NCBI GenBank assembly: GCA_038255145.1
Contig: JBBSLP010000031.1
Location: 1-63,450 of the forward strand
Length of the DNA stretch: 63,450 bases
From: WHTX01 sp038255145
GTDB lineage: Bacteria; Actinomycetota; Acidimicrobiia; Acidimicrobiales; CAIXPF01
Direction of reading: 5' to 3'
Numbering within the stretch: the stretch's first letter is position 1; each line of letters begins with the position of its first letter. The position numbers and the translations under genes are program-made. Of the stretch, positions 45,921 through 54,527 are shown piece after piece. A model generated the notes under the pieces. It did no database searches, was not told the origin of the DNA, and saw only the letters and a list, made by a program, of their open reading frames with translations.

Positions 45921-47903
45921 GTGGCCACCACCGAGAACAAGCAGCGGTCGACGGGGGACGGCCCGGAGCCAGCCCCGAACGGACCGTGGCGGGTCGAGGG
46001 ACTGCCGCCGGGCGAGTCCGGCGGACCCACCAAGGCCGCCCCCAACCAGAACCGCAACTCACGGATGCGCTTCGTGGCCATCCTGCTGGGCCTGCTGGTC
46101 GTCAACTGGCTCGTCTACCAGGTGCTCAGCTCGGACCAGCCCAGCCGGTTGAGCGTGCCCTACACGACGTTCCGGGCCCAGGTCGAGACGAACAACGTCG
46201 CCGAGGTGACGTCCCGGGGCGACGCCATCCAGGGCGAGTTCCGCCAGGCCGTCACCTATCCGGCCGACACCGACAAGTCCTCCACCCGCTTCGAGACCCA
46301 GCGACCGACCTTCGCCGGTGACGACGGGCTGCTCACCCAGCTCATCGACCAGGGCGTGGTGGTGAACGCCAACCCACCCGATGCGCCGGCACCCTTGTGG
46401 CAGAGCCTCGTCTTCGGGTTCGGCCCCACCATCCTCCTCGTCGGCCTGTTCATCTTCCTCATGCGGCGCTCGTCGATGGGCGGCATCGGCGGCATAGGCC
46501 GTTCCAAGGCCAAGCTCGCCGATCCCGCGGCCAAGCGCACGACGTTCGAGGACGTGGCCGGCATCGACGACGCCGAGGACGAACTGCGCGAGATCGTCGA
46601 CTTCCTGCGCAACCCGGCCCGCTACCGCAAGCTGGGCGCGGCCATCCCCAAGGGGGTGCTGCTGTCGGGCCTGCCGGGCACGGGCAAGACGCTCCTGGCC
46701 CGGGCCGTGGCCGGCGAGGCCGGGGTGCCCTTCTTCTCCATGTCGGCGTCCGAGTTCGTCGAGATGATCGTGGGCGTGGGCGCCAGCCGGGTGCGCGACC
46801 TGTTCGACACGGCCAAGAAGGCCGCCCCCGCCATCATCTTCATCGACGAGATGGACGCCATCGGCCGTTCCCGCAGCGCGGGCATGTCGGTCGGTGGCCA
46901 CGACGAGCGTGAGCAGACCCTCAACCAGATCCTGACCGAGATGGACGGCTTCACCGGTTCCGAGGGCGTCATCGTGCTCGCCGCCACCAACCGGCCCGAG
47001 ATCCTCGACCAGGCCCTGCTGCGCCCCGGCCGCTTCGACCGTCGTGTCGTGGTCAGCCCGCCCGACCTCAAGGGCCGCATGGCCATCCTCGAGGTCCACA
47101 CCCGCAACGTGCCCCTGGGTGACGACGTCGAGCTGCGCTCCATCGCCGGTTCCACGCCGGGCTTCGTCGGCGCCGACCTGCGCAACCTGGTCAACGAGGC
47201 CGCCCTCATGGGGGCCAGGCGCAACCACGACAAGGTGCAGATGGCCGACTTCACCGACGCCTTCGAGAAGGTGGTGCTGGGCACGGCCCGCAACATCGTG
47301 CTCAGCCAGGCCGTCAAGGAGCGCACCGCCTACCACGAGTCGGGCCACGCCCTGTTGGGCATGCTGACCACGGGGGCCGACCCCGTGCGCAAGATCTCCA
47401 TCATCCCCCGGGGCATGGCCCTGGGTGTCACCATCCAGTCCCCCGACGCCGACCGCTACGACTACGACGCCGCCTACCTCAAGGGCAAGATCGTGGGCCT
47501 GCTCGGGGGTCGTGCCGCCGAGGAGGTCGTGTACGGCGACGTCACCACCGGGGCCGAGTCCGACCTCGAGAAGGTCACCGACATCGCCCGGCGCATGGTC
47601 GGCCGCTGGGGCATGTCCGAGGCCATCGGCCCCATCGCCGTCATCCCCGGTGGGCGTGACGACGGCGGCATGATGTTCCCCGGCGTCGATCCCGTGGCTC
47701 CCCGCACCCGGGAGCTGGTGGACAGCGAGGTCCGTCGCATCGTCGACGAGTGCTACAACGAGGCCCTCCAGCGCCTGGCCGACAACCGGGGCAAGCTCGA
47801 CTCGTTGGCCCACGCCCTCCTCGAGCGGGAGACGATGGACGAGCCCGACATCTACCAGGTGGTGGGCATCGACCGGGTGCCCCGCCCCGTCGGCTTCAAC
47901 TGA
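45921..47903 (+). CDS. ftsH: ATP-dependent zinc metalloprotease FtsH
   Basis: 660 residues. A cytoplasmic tail of about 45 residues precedes the first membrane helix (FVAILLGLLVVNWLVYQVL), followed by the extracytoplasmic domain and the second helix (ILLVGLFIFLM). The AAA module has GLPGTGKT (about 249-256), FIDEMDAIGR and the second region of homology with ATNRPEILDQALLRPGRFDR. The protease site HESGH is at about 473-477. It degrades membrane and short-lived proteins. GTG 45921 follows GAGGAGG; ATG 46066 would remove the tail. Confidence 0.96.
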   Translation: MATTENKQRSTGDGPEPAPNGPWRVEGLPPGESGGPTKAAPNQNRNSRMRFVAILLGLLVVNWLVYQVLSSDQPSRLSVPYTTFRAQVETNNVAEVTSRGDAIQGEFRQAVTYPADTDKSSTRFETQRPTFAGDDGLLTQLIDQGVVVNANPPDAPAPLWQSLVFGFGPTILLVGLFIFLMRRSSMGGIGGIGRSKAKLADPAAKRTTFEDVAGIDDAEDELREIVDFLRNPARYRKLGAAIPKGVLLSGLPGTGKTLLARAVAGEAGVPFFSMSASEFVEMIVGVGASRVRDLFDTAKKAAPAIIFIDEMDAIGRSRSAGMSVGGHDEREQTLNQILTEMDGFTGSEGVIVLAATNRPEILDQALLRPGRFDRRVVVSPPDLKGRMAILEVHTRNVPLGDDVELRSIAGSTPGFVGADLRNLVNEAALMGARRNHDKVQMADFTDAFEKVVLGTARNIVLSQAVKERTAYHESGHALLGMLTTGADPVRKISIIPRGMALGVTIQSPDADRYDYDAAYLKGKIVGLLGGRAAEEVVYGDVTTGAESDLEKVTDIARRMVGRWGMSEAIGPIAVIPGGRDDGGMMFPGVDPVAPRTRELVDSEVRRIVDECYNEALQRLADNRGKLDSLAHALLERETMDEPDIYQVVGIDRVPRPVGFN

Positions 47904-47934
47904 CGACGGCGCCGAGTTGACGGCGTGCTGACGA

Positions 47935-47966
47935 CGGGCCGGTCGCGCCATGGCGCGACCGGCCCG
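47935..47966. terminator. Perfect 32-bp palindrome, bidirectional terminator
   Basis: The arm CGGGCCGGTCGCGCCA (47935-47950) is followed directly by its exact complement (47951-47966). It lies between the ftsH stop (47903) and the convergent stop at 47975, so it can terminate both. Confidence 0.85.
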
Positions 47967-47974
47967 TGTCGCGT

Positions 47975-49903
47975 CTACGCGGCGGCTGCCGTGGTCACCG
48001 TTGTGGTCGGGGGCGCCGTGGTCGGGGGCGCCGAGACCGCCGGGGTGCCGGTGGTGGTGATGCGGTCGGCAGGTCCGGGAGCCACGGGGGAGTTGGCCTC
48101 GAAGTAGGCCTCGAAGGCGTCGGTGTCCACGCCGCCGCCCAACCGGTCCTCGCCCTGGGGCAGGACCTTGAAGCCGTCACCGCCGTCGGCCAGGAAGCTG
48201 TTGACCGTCACCCGGTAGGTGGCGGCGGGGCCGAGCGGCACCCCGGCCAGGGTGGTGGTGGCGGGGTCGACCTTCTGGCCGCACGGCGCCGCTGCGTCCC
48301 AGCTGTAGGCGAAGCCGGTCGACACCTGCAGGATGCGGGCGTTGGCCACGGTGTCGTCAGGCCCCACGTTGCAGAACTGCTGCTCGAGCACGGCGTCGAT
48401 CTGGGCCCCGGTGTAGGTCAGGGTGACCAGGTTGTTGCCGAAGGGCTGGACGGTGAACGCCTCGCCGTAGGTCACGTCGCCCGGCGCCGTCTCCCCGGCG
48501 TTGAGGTCGGCGCGGATGCCGCCGGGGTTCATGAAGGCGATGACCGCGGCGCCGGTGTCGGGGGCGGCGGTGGCCGCCAACTGGGCGTCGGCGATGACGT
48601 CACCGAGGGGGGACTCGCCGGCGGCCGTGGCCGTGCGGGTGATCTCCCCCGTGGACGAGCCGATGACCCGGCTGGCCAGCGGTTCGGCGATGGCCTGGTA
48701 GCGGGCGATGAGCTGCTCGACGGCGCCGTTCGGGGCCAGGTCGCGGGTGACGACCAGGTTCTCGGTGGCGATGGCCGTGATGGCACCGGCATCGGTGTCC
48801 ACGGTCAGGTCGATGTCGGTGAGGACCCGGCCGAACGAGCTGGCGCTGGTGACGACGGTGCCGTCGACGACGCAGTCGTAGGCCTGGTGGGTGTGCCCGC
48901 TGATGACCAGGTCGACCCCGGGGTCGAAGCGGCCGACGATGTCGACGATGGGGCCCTGGAGGTTGGTGCAGTCGTTGATGCCCTTGGGCCCGGTACCGGT
49001 CTGGCTGCCTCCCTCGTGGAGGAGGACGACGACGCCGTCCACGTCCTCCTCGTCCTTGAGCTCGGGCAGCAGGGCGTTGACCGTGTCGGCCTCGTCCTGG
49101 AACTCGAGGCCGGCCACCCCGCTGGGGGACACGATGGTCGGCGTCCCCTCCAGCGTCATGCCGATGAAGGCGATGCGGGCCCCGCCCAGGTCCTCGATGG
49201 CGTAGGGGGCGAAGAAGGGTTCGCCGGTGGCGGTGTCGATGACGTTGGCGGCCAGGAAGCCGAAGTCGGCCCCGGCGAACTCGTCACCGTCGAGGCAACC
49301 GTCGGTGGGGTGGCAGCCACCGTCCTGCAGGCGGCGCAGCTCGGCGCCACCCTCGTCGAACTCGTGGTTGCCCACGGCGTTGAGGTCGAGGCCGATGAGG
49401 TTCATGGCCTCGACGGTGGGCTCGTCGTGGAACAGCGCCGACAGCAGGGGGCTGGCGCCCACCAGGTCACCGGCGGAGACGACGAGGCTGTTGGGCTGGT
49501 CGGCCTCGAGGGCGGCGACCTTGGAGGCCAGGTAGGCGGCGCCGCCGGCGGGGACCTTGCCTGCGCTCGACGAGCTGCCCGTGGCCGGGTCGATGGCCAG
49601 GGTGCCGGGTTCGAGGTTCCCGTGGAAGTCGTTGAGGGCGAGGATCTGCACGTCCACCGTACCCCCGGGCGCCACCGTGGTCGAGGTCGGCGGTTCCGTG
49701 GTCGAGGTCGTCGGTTCCGCGGTGGTGGACGTGGTGGGATCGCCGGTCGTGGATGTGGTGGAACCGGTGGTCGAGGTCGTCGAGCTCGACGGGGGTTCCA
49801 TCCCGCCGGGGTCGTGGGCGACGGCGGCCGCAGCCGCCGGCACCGAAGCCAGGGCCAGGAGCGCCGCCACGCCGAGGGCGCTGACGGTACGACGATGACG
49901 CAT
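47975..49903 (-). CDS. Secreted 5'-nucleotidase / UshA-like metallophosphoesterase
   Basis: 642 residues. A Sec signal (RRTVSALGVAALLALASVPAAAA) leads into a low-complexity Ser/Thr/Pro linker of TTSTT-like repeats. The metallophosphatase domain has ILALNDFHGNLEPG, VVSAGDLVGASPLL, AVGNHEFDEG and VISGHTHQAYDC. The C-terminal nucleotidase domain has FMNPGGIRADL, FGNNLVTLTYTGAQI and ADGGDGFKVL. It hydrolyses extracellular nucleotides for phosphate or nucleoside uptake. GGAGG precedes ATG 49903. A Thr-rich tail closes it. Confidence 0.93.
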   Translation of the reverse strand: MRHRRTVSALGVAALLALASVPAAAAAVAHDPGGMEPPSSSTTSTTGSTTSTTGDPTTSTTAEPTTSTTEPPTSTTVAPGGTVDVQILALNDFHGNLEPGTLAIDPATGSSSSAGKVPAGGAAYLASKVAALEADQPNSLVVSAGDLVGASPLLSALFHDEPTVEAMNLIGLDLNAVGNHEFDEGGAELRRLQDGGCHPTDGCLDGDEFAGADFGFLAANVIDTATGEPFFAPYAIEDLGGARIAFIGMTLEGTPTIVSPSGVAGLEFQDEADTVNALLPELKDEEDVDGVVVLLHEGGSQTGTGPKGINDCTNLQGPIVDIVGRFDPGVDLVISGHTHQAYDCVVDGTVVTSASSFGRVLTDIDLTVDTDAGAITAIATENLVVTRDLAPNGAVEQLIARYQAIAEPLASRVIGSSTGEITRTATAAGESPLGDVIADAQLAATAAPDTGAAVIAFMNPGGIRADLNAGETAPGDVTYGEAFTVQPFGNNLVTLTYTGAQIDAVLEQQFCNVGPDDTVANARILQVSTGFAYSWDAAAPCGQKVDPATTTLAGVPLGPAATYRVTVNSFLADGGDGFKVLPQGEDRLGGGVDTDAFEAYFEANSPVAPGPADRITTTGTPAVSAPPTTAPPTTTVTTAAAA

Positions 49904-49957
49904 CGGGACCTCCACTGGTCGTCTTGTCCCCGCAGGGCGCGACCGTAGGCGCGCACC

Positions 49958-50093
49958 GTGGCGGCAGGGTGACCGGAAGCGGGCGCGGGGGTGAAGACGG
50001 GGCGCGCCGTCAGGATCGCGGTGGCGGCAGGGTGACCGGAAGCGGGCGAGGGGGTGAAGACGGGGCGCGCCGTCAGGATCGCGGTGGCGGCAG
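49958..50093. repeat. 63-bp tandem duplication
   Basis: A 63-bp unit at 49958-50020 repeats at 50021-50083 with a single visible base change (CGCGGG to CGAGGG), and a 10-bp third start (GTGGCGGCAG) at 50084-50093. It sits exactly at the truncated 5' end of the antiporter remnant. Confidence 0.93.
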
Positions 50094-51002
50094 GTGGCGT
50101 CGGCTTGCGGGGCCACCACCGACGCCGCCCGGGGCCGCTTGGCCCAGGCCGCCGCCACCCTGGCCGCCACCTTCGTCGGCCCGGAGATCGGCCTGCTCGA
50201 CACCAGCGCCGTCAACGCGGTGATGCTGCTCATCGTGGTCAGCCTGATCGCCTCCTCGGCGGCGGCGTCGTTCTTCGGGGCCCGGATCCCCCGGCCCGCA
50301 CCCGAGGCCGGGCGCCTGGGGCGCTCGGTGCTGGTGCACGTGGTGGCCGATCGCGACGCCGTGCCCACGGTGCGACTGGCCGCCCGCCTGGCCGAGGCCG
50401 ATGGCGGCGTCGTGCGTCCCGTCGTCGTGGTGGGCAAGGGCCTCGACCCGCCGGGCGAGCACGAGCTCGAGGCGGTGGAGCACGCCGTCGCCGGTCTGGG
50501 CATCGATGCCGAGATCGAGGTCCGCCACGACCGCTCCGCACTCGACGGCGTGGTCAACGCAGCCAGCTCGCACAGCAGCTCCCTGGTGCTGGCCCCCGTC
50601 GAGGACGAGGCGTGGCTGCCCGCGCTCACCGGGACCTGGAACGCCCTCGCCGCCAGCAGCCCCGTGCCCGTGGGCTTCGTACGGGCGGGCACGGGCACAC
50701 CGCGCCGGGTGGTCCTGGTCCTGGCCCAGCACCACGCGTCGCGGCCTCGCCCCGCGGCCGGGTTGGCGGTGCAGGTGACGGCCCGCCTGCGTCGCTCGGG
50801 CCTCGAGGTCCTCGTCGTGTCCGAGGCCGAGCCGGCTGACGGCCTGGTCGAGCCTCTGGGCGACGCCCAGTTGCTGGTCACCCCGGTGCTGACGTGGCTG
50901 GCCGCCGAGCGCCACGACGCCGACGTGGTCGTGCTGGCCGGGGGTCGCAACGGCGCCCTGGGCGCCTCCTCGCCACTCACCCTGGCCGTCGGCGCCACCT
51001 GA
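50094..51002 (+). pseudogene. 5'-truncated cation:proton antiporter with UspA-like C-terminal domain
   Basis: The frame encodes only the end of a KefB/NhaP-type exchanger: AQAAATLAATFVGPEIGLLDTSAVNAVMLLIVVSLIASS is the last membrane helix, followed by a regulatory domain that looks like tandem universal stress protein modules (VLVHVVADRDAVPTVRLAARLAEADGG, VVLAGGRNGALGASSP). The 11 or so upstream membrane helices are absent. The remaining cytosolic part could still be made, but it cannot transport ions. The break coincides with the 63-bp tandem duplication. Confidence 0.75.
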
Positions 51003-51091
51003 CCGGGGCACGGAGCGGGCACAGCGGGGTCGGGGCGCGCGAAGGTGGGGCCGTACCTGTACGCACAGCCTGTGGATCTGAGAGGTCTCCC

Positions 51092-52312
51092 ATGAAGCCA
51101 CTCGATGGCCTGCGCATCGTCGAGGGTTCCGCCTTCGTGGCCGCCCCCCTGGGCGGCATGAGCCTGGCCCAGCTGGGCGCCGACGTCATCCGCTTCGACA
51201 ACATCGGTGGGGGCCTCGACTTCCACCGCTGGCCCGAGACCCCCGACGGGCACAGCCTGTTCTGGGCGGGCATGAACAAGGGCAAGCGCTCCATCGCCGT
51301 GGACCTGCGCAAGGCCGAGGGCCAGGAGCTGATCACCGAGCTCATCACCGCCCCCGGAGACGACCGGGGCATCTTCCTTTCCAACTTCCCCGAGGGGGGC
51401 TGGCTGGGCTACGACCGCCTCAAGGCCCGACGCGAGGACCTCATCTACGTCAACGTGTTGGGCAACCCCGACGGCAGCACGGCGGTGGACTACACGGTGA
51501 ACCCGGCCTCGGGCTTCGCCTACGCCACCGGGCCCGCCGGCGGGGTGCTGCCCACCAACCACGTGCTGCCAGCGTGGGACATGGCCACGGGGCTCACTGC
51601 GGCCCTGGGCGTGCTCACCGCCGAGCGCCACCGGGCCCGCAAGGGCATCGGCCAGCTCGTCACCGTGTCCCTGGCCGACGTGGCCTTCGCCATGGTGGCC
51701 AACCTCGGCTACCTGGCCCAGGCCCAGCTCCTGCACGAGGCCCGCCCCCCCATCGGCAACGACATGTACGGGGCCTTCGGACGTGACTTCCCCACCGCCG
51801 ATGGCCGCCGGGTCATGGTGGTGGCCATCAGCCTGCGCCAGTGGCAGTCCCTGGTCGAGGCCACCGGCATCGCCACCCACCTGCCCGGCGTGGAGGCCGC
51901 CTTCGAGGTCGACCTGCGCAACGAGGGTGACCGCTTCGTGGCCCGCGACGCCCTCGCCCCCCTCATCGGCCGGTGGATCGCGGCGCGCACCGTCAGCGAC
52001 GTGGCCGAGCGCTTCGACGAGCTCGGTGTCTGCTGGGGCGCCTACCAGACCTTCAGCCAGCTGCTGGAGGAGGACTGGCGGGTTTCCGAGGCCAACCCCC
52101 TGTTCCGCGATGTCGACCAGCCCGGGCTGGGCAAGGTGCGCACCGCCGGCTCCCCCCTGTCCTTCTCGGCCATCGAGCGCACCCCGCCCGAGCCCGCCCC
52201 CCTCCTGGGCCAGCACACCGAGGTCATCCTCACCGAGGAGCTGGGCCTGACCAGCGCCGAGATCGGCAGGCTCTTCGACGCCGGCCTGGTCGCCGGGCCG
52301 GTGAACGCCTGA
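51092..52312 (+). CDS. mct: Family III CoA-transferase, 2-methylfumaryl-CoA isomerase (mesaconyl-CoA C1-C4 transferase) type
   Basis: 406 residues. The N-terminus LRIVEGSAFVAAPLGGMSLAQLGADVIRFDNIGGGLDFHRWP, then GMNKGKRSIAVDLRKAEG, the VDYTVNPASGF region and the catalytic Asp in NHVLPAWDMATGL are those I associate with Mct rather than generic CaiB proteins. Mct moves CoA intramolecularly from C1 to C4 of mesaconate. The stop and next start overlap (TGATG), and the next gene encodes the enzyme that follows Mct in the 3-hydroxypropionate bicycle, which supports the call. Confidence 0.82.
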   Translation: MKPLDGLRIVEGSAFVAAPLGGMSLAQLGADVIRFDNIGGGLDFHRWPETPDGHSLFWAGMNKGKRSIAVDLRKAEGQELITELITAPGDDRGIFLSNFPEGGWLGYDRLKARREDLIYVNVLGNPDGSTAVDYTVNPASGFAYATGPAGGVLPTNHVLPAWDMATGLTAALGVLTAERHRARKGIGQLVTVSLADVAFAMVANLGYLAQAQLLHEARPPIGNDMYGAFGRDFPTADGRRVMVVAISLRQWQSLVEATGIATHLPGVEAAFEVDLRNEGDRFVARDALAPLIGRWIAARTVSDVAERFDELGVCWGAYQTFSQLLEEDWRVSEANPLFRDVDQPGLGKVRTAGSPLSFSAIERTPPEPAPLLGQHTEVILTEELGLTSAEIGRLFDAGLVAGPVNA

Positions 52313-53226
52313 TGAGCGGGTCTGACGCCACCCGTTCAGCCCCGCCCGGGGGCACGGCCGAGCTCAGCGTCGAGGATCTGGGCCTGGTGCCGGTGACGAC
52401 CTCGTCCCTGGGCGCCGAGCACGTCCAGCACGTGGCCGCCACCCTGGCCATGGCCGACGCCACCGCGCCCCCCGAAGTCCCCGGCGACGGCGCCCCCCTG
52501 CCCCTGTTGTGGCAGTGGCACTTCTTCACCCCGACCACGGTCTCGGCCGATCTCGGACCCGATGGCCACCCCCGCCTCCCCGCCGATGCCCCCACCGCCC
52601 GCTTCCCCCGGCGGATGTGGGCCGGGGGAAGGGTCACCCAGCTGACCCCTCTGGTCGTGGGGGTCGAGGCCGAGCGGCGTTCGACCGTGCTGCGCACCAA
52701 GGAGACCAGTGGCCGCTCGGGTGACCTGCTGGTGGTGACCCTGGAGCACCGCTACCGCCAGGGTGGCGCCGACGCCATCGTCGAGGAGCAGGACCTCGTC
52801 TACCGCACCGTGGGTCCGCCGGTGCCCGCCCCCGAGGGCGGCGAGGTGCCCGTGGCCCCCGAGGGCGGCTGGGCGGCCCGCCGGGTGATCGAGGCGCCCG
52901 TGCTGTTCCGCTTCTCGGCCATCACCTTCAACAGCCACCGCATCCACTACGACGAGCCCTACGCCACCGGTGTGGAGGGTTATCCGGGCCTGGTCGTCCA
53001 CGGACCGATGACGGCCACCTTGCTGGCCGGCGAGGCCCGGGCCCGCACGGGGCGGGAGGTGGTGGGCTTCGACTTCCGGGCCACGGCCCCGCTCTTCCGT
53101 GGCCTGCCCTTCTTCCTGGTCGGCGAGGTCGACGAAGCCGCCGGCCGCGTGGACAGCCGGGCCGTGCGCAACGACGGCCAGACGGCCATGACGGCCACGG
53201 TCACCCTGGGCGGAACCGCGGGCTAG
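52312..53226 (+). CDS. meh: MaoC/HTD2-type dehydratase, mesaconyl-C4-CoA hydratase-like
   Basis: 304 residues in two hot-dog domains. The first has WQWHFFTPTTVSADLGPDGHP and RMWAGGRVTQLTPL; the second has the hydratase signature FRFSAITFNSHRIHYDEPYA followed by PGLVVHGPMTATLLAG, holding the Asp/His catalytic pair. Meh hydrates mesaconyl-C4-CoA to citramalyl-CoA. Other FAS1-like dehydratases share this architecture, so the assignment rests partly on coupling to the Mct-like gene. It overlaps that gene by 1 bp. Confidence 0.8.
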   Translation: MSGSDATRSAPPGGTAELSVEDLGLVPVTTSSLGAEHVQHVAATLAMADATAPPEVPGDGAPLPLLWQWHFFTPTTVSADLGPDGHPRLPADAPTARFPRRMWAGGRVTQLTPLVVGVEAERRSTVLRTKETSGRSGDLLVVTLEHRYRQGGADAIVEEQDLVYRTVGPPVPAPEGGEVPVAPEGGWAARRVIEAPVLFRFSAITFNSHRIHYDEPYATGVEGYPGLVVHGPMTATLLAGEARARTGREVVGFDFRATAPLFRGLPFFLVGEVDEAAGRVDSRAVRNDGQTAMTATVTLGGTAG

Positions 53227-53298
53227 CGTCGACGATCCGGGGCCCCGGCCCCCGGCTCTCGACACCCCACGGCACCCACCCCACGAGGAGGCCGGCCC

Positions 53299-53697
53299 AT
53301 GGCCAGCGAAGGCCTGCACGAACCGCTCGAGCTGCTCGACGAGGGGATCATCGATCGCCACCGGGCCATCGCCTCCCTCATCGAGGAGTTCGACGCCATC
53401 GACTGGTACGACCAGCGCATCCACGCCACCAAGGATGCGTCCCTCAAGGCCCTGCTCAGCCGCAACCGCGACGAGGAGAAGGAACACGCCACCATGACGC
53501 TCGAGTGGCTCCGCCGGCGTGACCCCGCCCTCGACAAGCAGCTGCGCACCTTCCTGTTCACCACCGACCCCGTCACCGTGGTCGAGGACCGGGCCGAGGC
53601 GGGCAAGCCCAGCCCCAAGTCGCTCGGCGGCGGGCCCACCACCGTGCGGGGGACGGGTTCGCTGGGCATCGGTGGCCTGCGGGAGGTCGGCAAGTGA
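53299..53697 (+). CDS. Encapsulated ferritin-like protein (EncFtn)
   Basis: 132 residues. The ferroxidase residues are in place: Glu30 in SLIEEFDAIDWY, and Glu60/His63 in NRDEEKEHATMTLEW, matching the E..E-x-x-H site of EncFtn. The C-terminal tail GTGSLGIGGLREVGK is an encapsulin targeting peptide of the usual Leu/Gly type. It oxidises Fe2+ inside the encapsulin shell. AGGAGG precedes ATG 53299, and the stop overlaps the encapsulin start by 4 bp. Confidence 0.95.
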   Translation: MASEGLHEPLELLDEGIIDRHRAIASLIEEFDAIDWYDQRIHATKDASLKALLSRNRDEEKEHATMTLEWLRRRDPALDKQLRTFLFTTDPVTVVEDRAEAGKPSPKSLGGGPTTVRGTGSLGIGGLREVGK

Positions 53698-54503
53698 ACC
53701 ACCTGCTGCGCGAGCTGGCCCCCATCGGGGCCGAGGGCTGGGCCGTCATCGAGGACGAGGCCCGCACCCGGCTGAAGACCTACCTGGCCGGTCGTAAGCT
53801 CGTCGACTTCACTGGCCCCCTGGGCTGGGAGCACTCGGCCACCGAACTGGGCCGGGTGGACGCCGTGCCCGCCCCCTTCCCCGAGGTGACGGCCCGCCGG
53901 CGCCGGGTCCTGCCCCTGGTCGAGCTGCGGGCCCCCTTCGAGATCGCCCGCACCGAGCTCGACGACGCCCAGCGGGGGGCGGTTGACATCGACCTGGCCG
54001 GTCTCGACCAGGCCGTCGAGAACATCGCCCTGGCCGAGAACCGCACCATCTTCCACGGCTTCGCCGAAGGGGGCATCACCGGCATCACCGAGGCGGCCTC
54101 GGCCCCCACGGTCAGCGTGGACGCCACCGACCTGGGCCTGTACCCCAACATCGTGGCCGCGGCCGTGAACCAGCTGCGCATGAAGGGCATCGAGGGGCCC
54201 TACGGCCTGGCCATCGAGCCCGCCGGGTACACGGCCATCATCGAGACCACCGAGCGGGGTGGCTACCCCCTGCTCGACCACCTGTGCGAGATCCTCGGCG
54301 GCCCCGTGGTGTGGGCGCCGGGGGTGACCGGCGCCGTGGTGCTCAGCCTGCGGGGTGGCGACTTCGTGCTCGAGTGCGGCCAGGACCTGTCCATCGGCTA
54401 CCGGGCCCATGACGGGGACACGGTGTCGCTCTACCTCGAGGAGAGCATCAGCTTCCGGGTCCTCGAGCCCGACGCCGCCGTGCACATCGTGGCCGCTCCC
54501 TGA
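53694..54503 (+). CDS. Encapsulin shell protein (family 1, HK97 fold)
   Basis: 269 residues with the family 1 encapsulin pattern: NHLLRELAPIGAEGWAVIEDEA at the N-terminus (cargo-binding face), GPLGWEHSATELGRV, a region ENRTIFHGFAEGGITGI (E-loop and neighbouring P-domain), and the C-terminal GQDLSIGYRAHDGDTVSLYLEESISFRVLEPDAAV. It forms a protein nanocompartment for iron storage together with EncFtn. GTG 53694 overlaps the EncFtn stop. No ferrochelatase or peroxidase cargo gene is adjacent. Confidence 0.96.
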   Translation: MNHLLRELAPIGAEGWAVIEDEARTRLKTYLAGRKLVDFTGPLGWEHSATELGRVDAVPAPFPEVTARRRRVLPLVELRAPFEIARTELDDAQRGAVDIDLAGLDQAVENIALAENRTIFHGFAEGGITGITEAASAPTVSVDATDLGLYPNIVAAAVNQLRMKGIEGPYGLAIEPAGYTAIIETTERGGYPLLDHLCEILGGPVVWAPGVTGAVVLSLRGGDFVLECGQDLSIGYRAHDGDTVSLYLEESISFRVLEPDAAVHIVAAP

Positions 54504-54527
54504 GCTGCCCGCCGACCGCCTGCGGCC

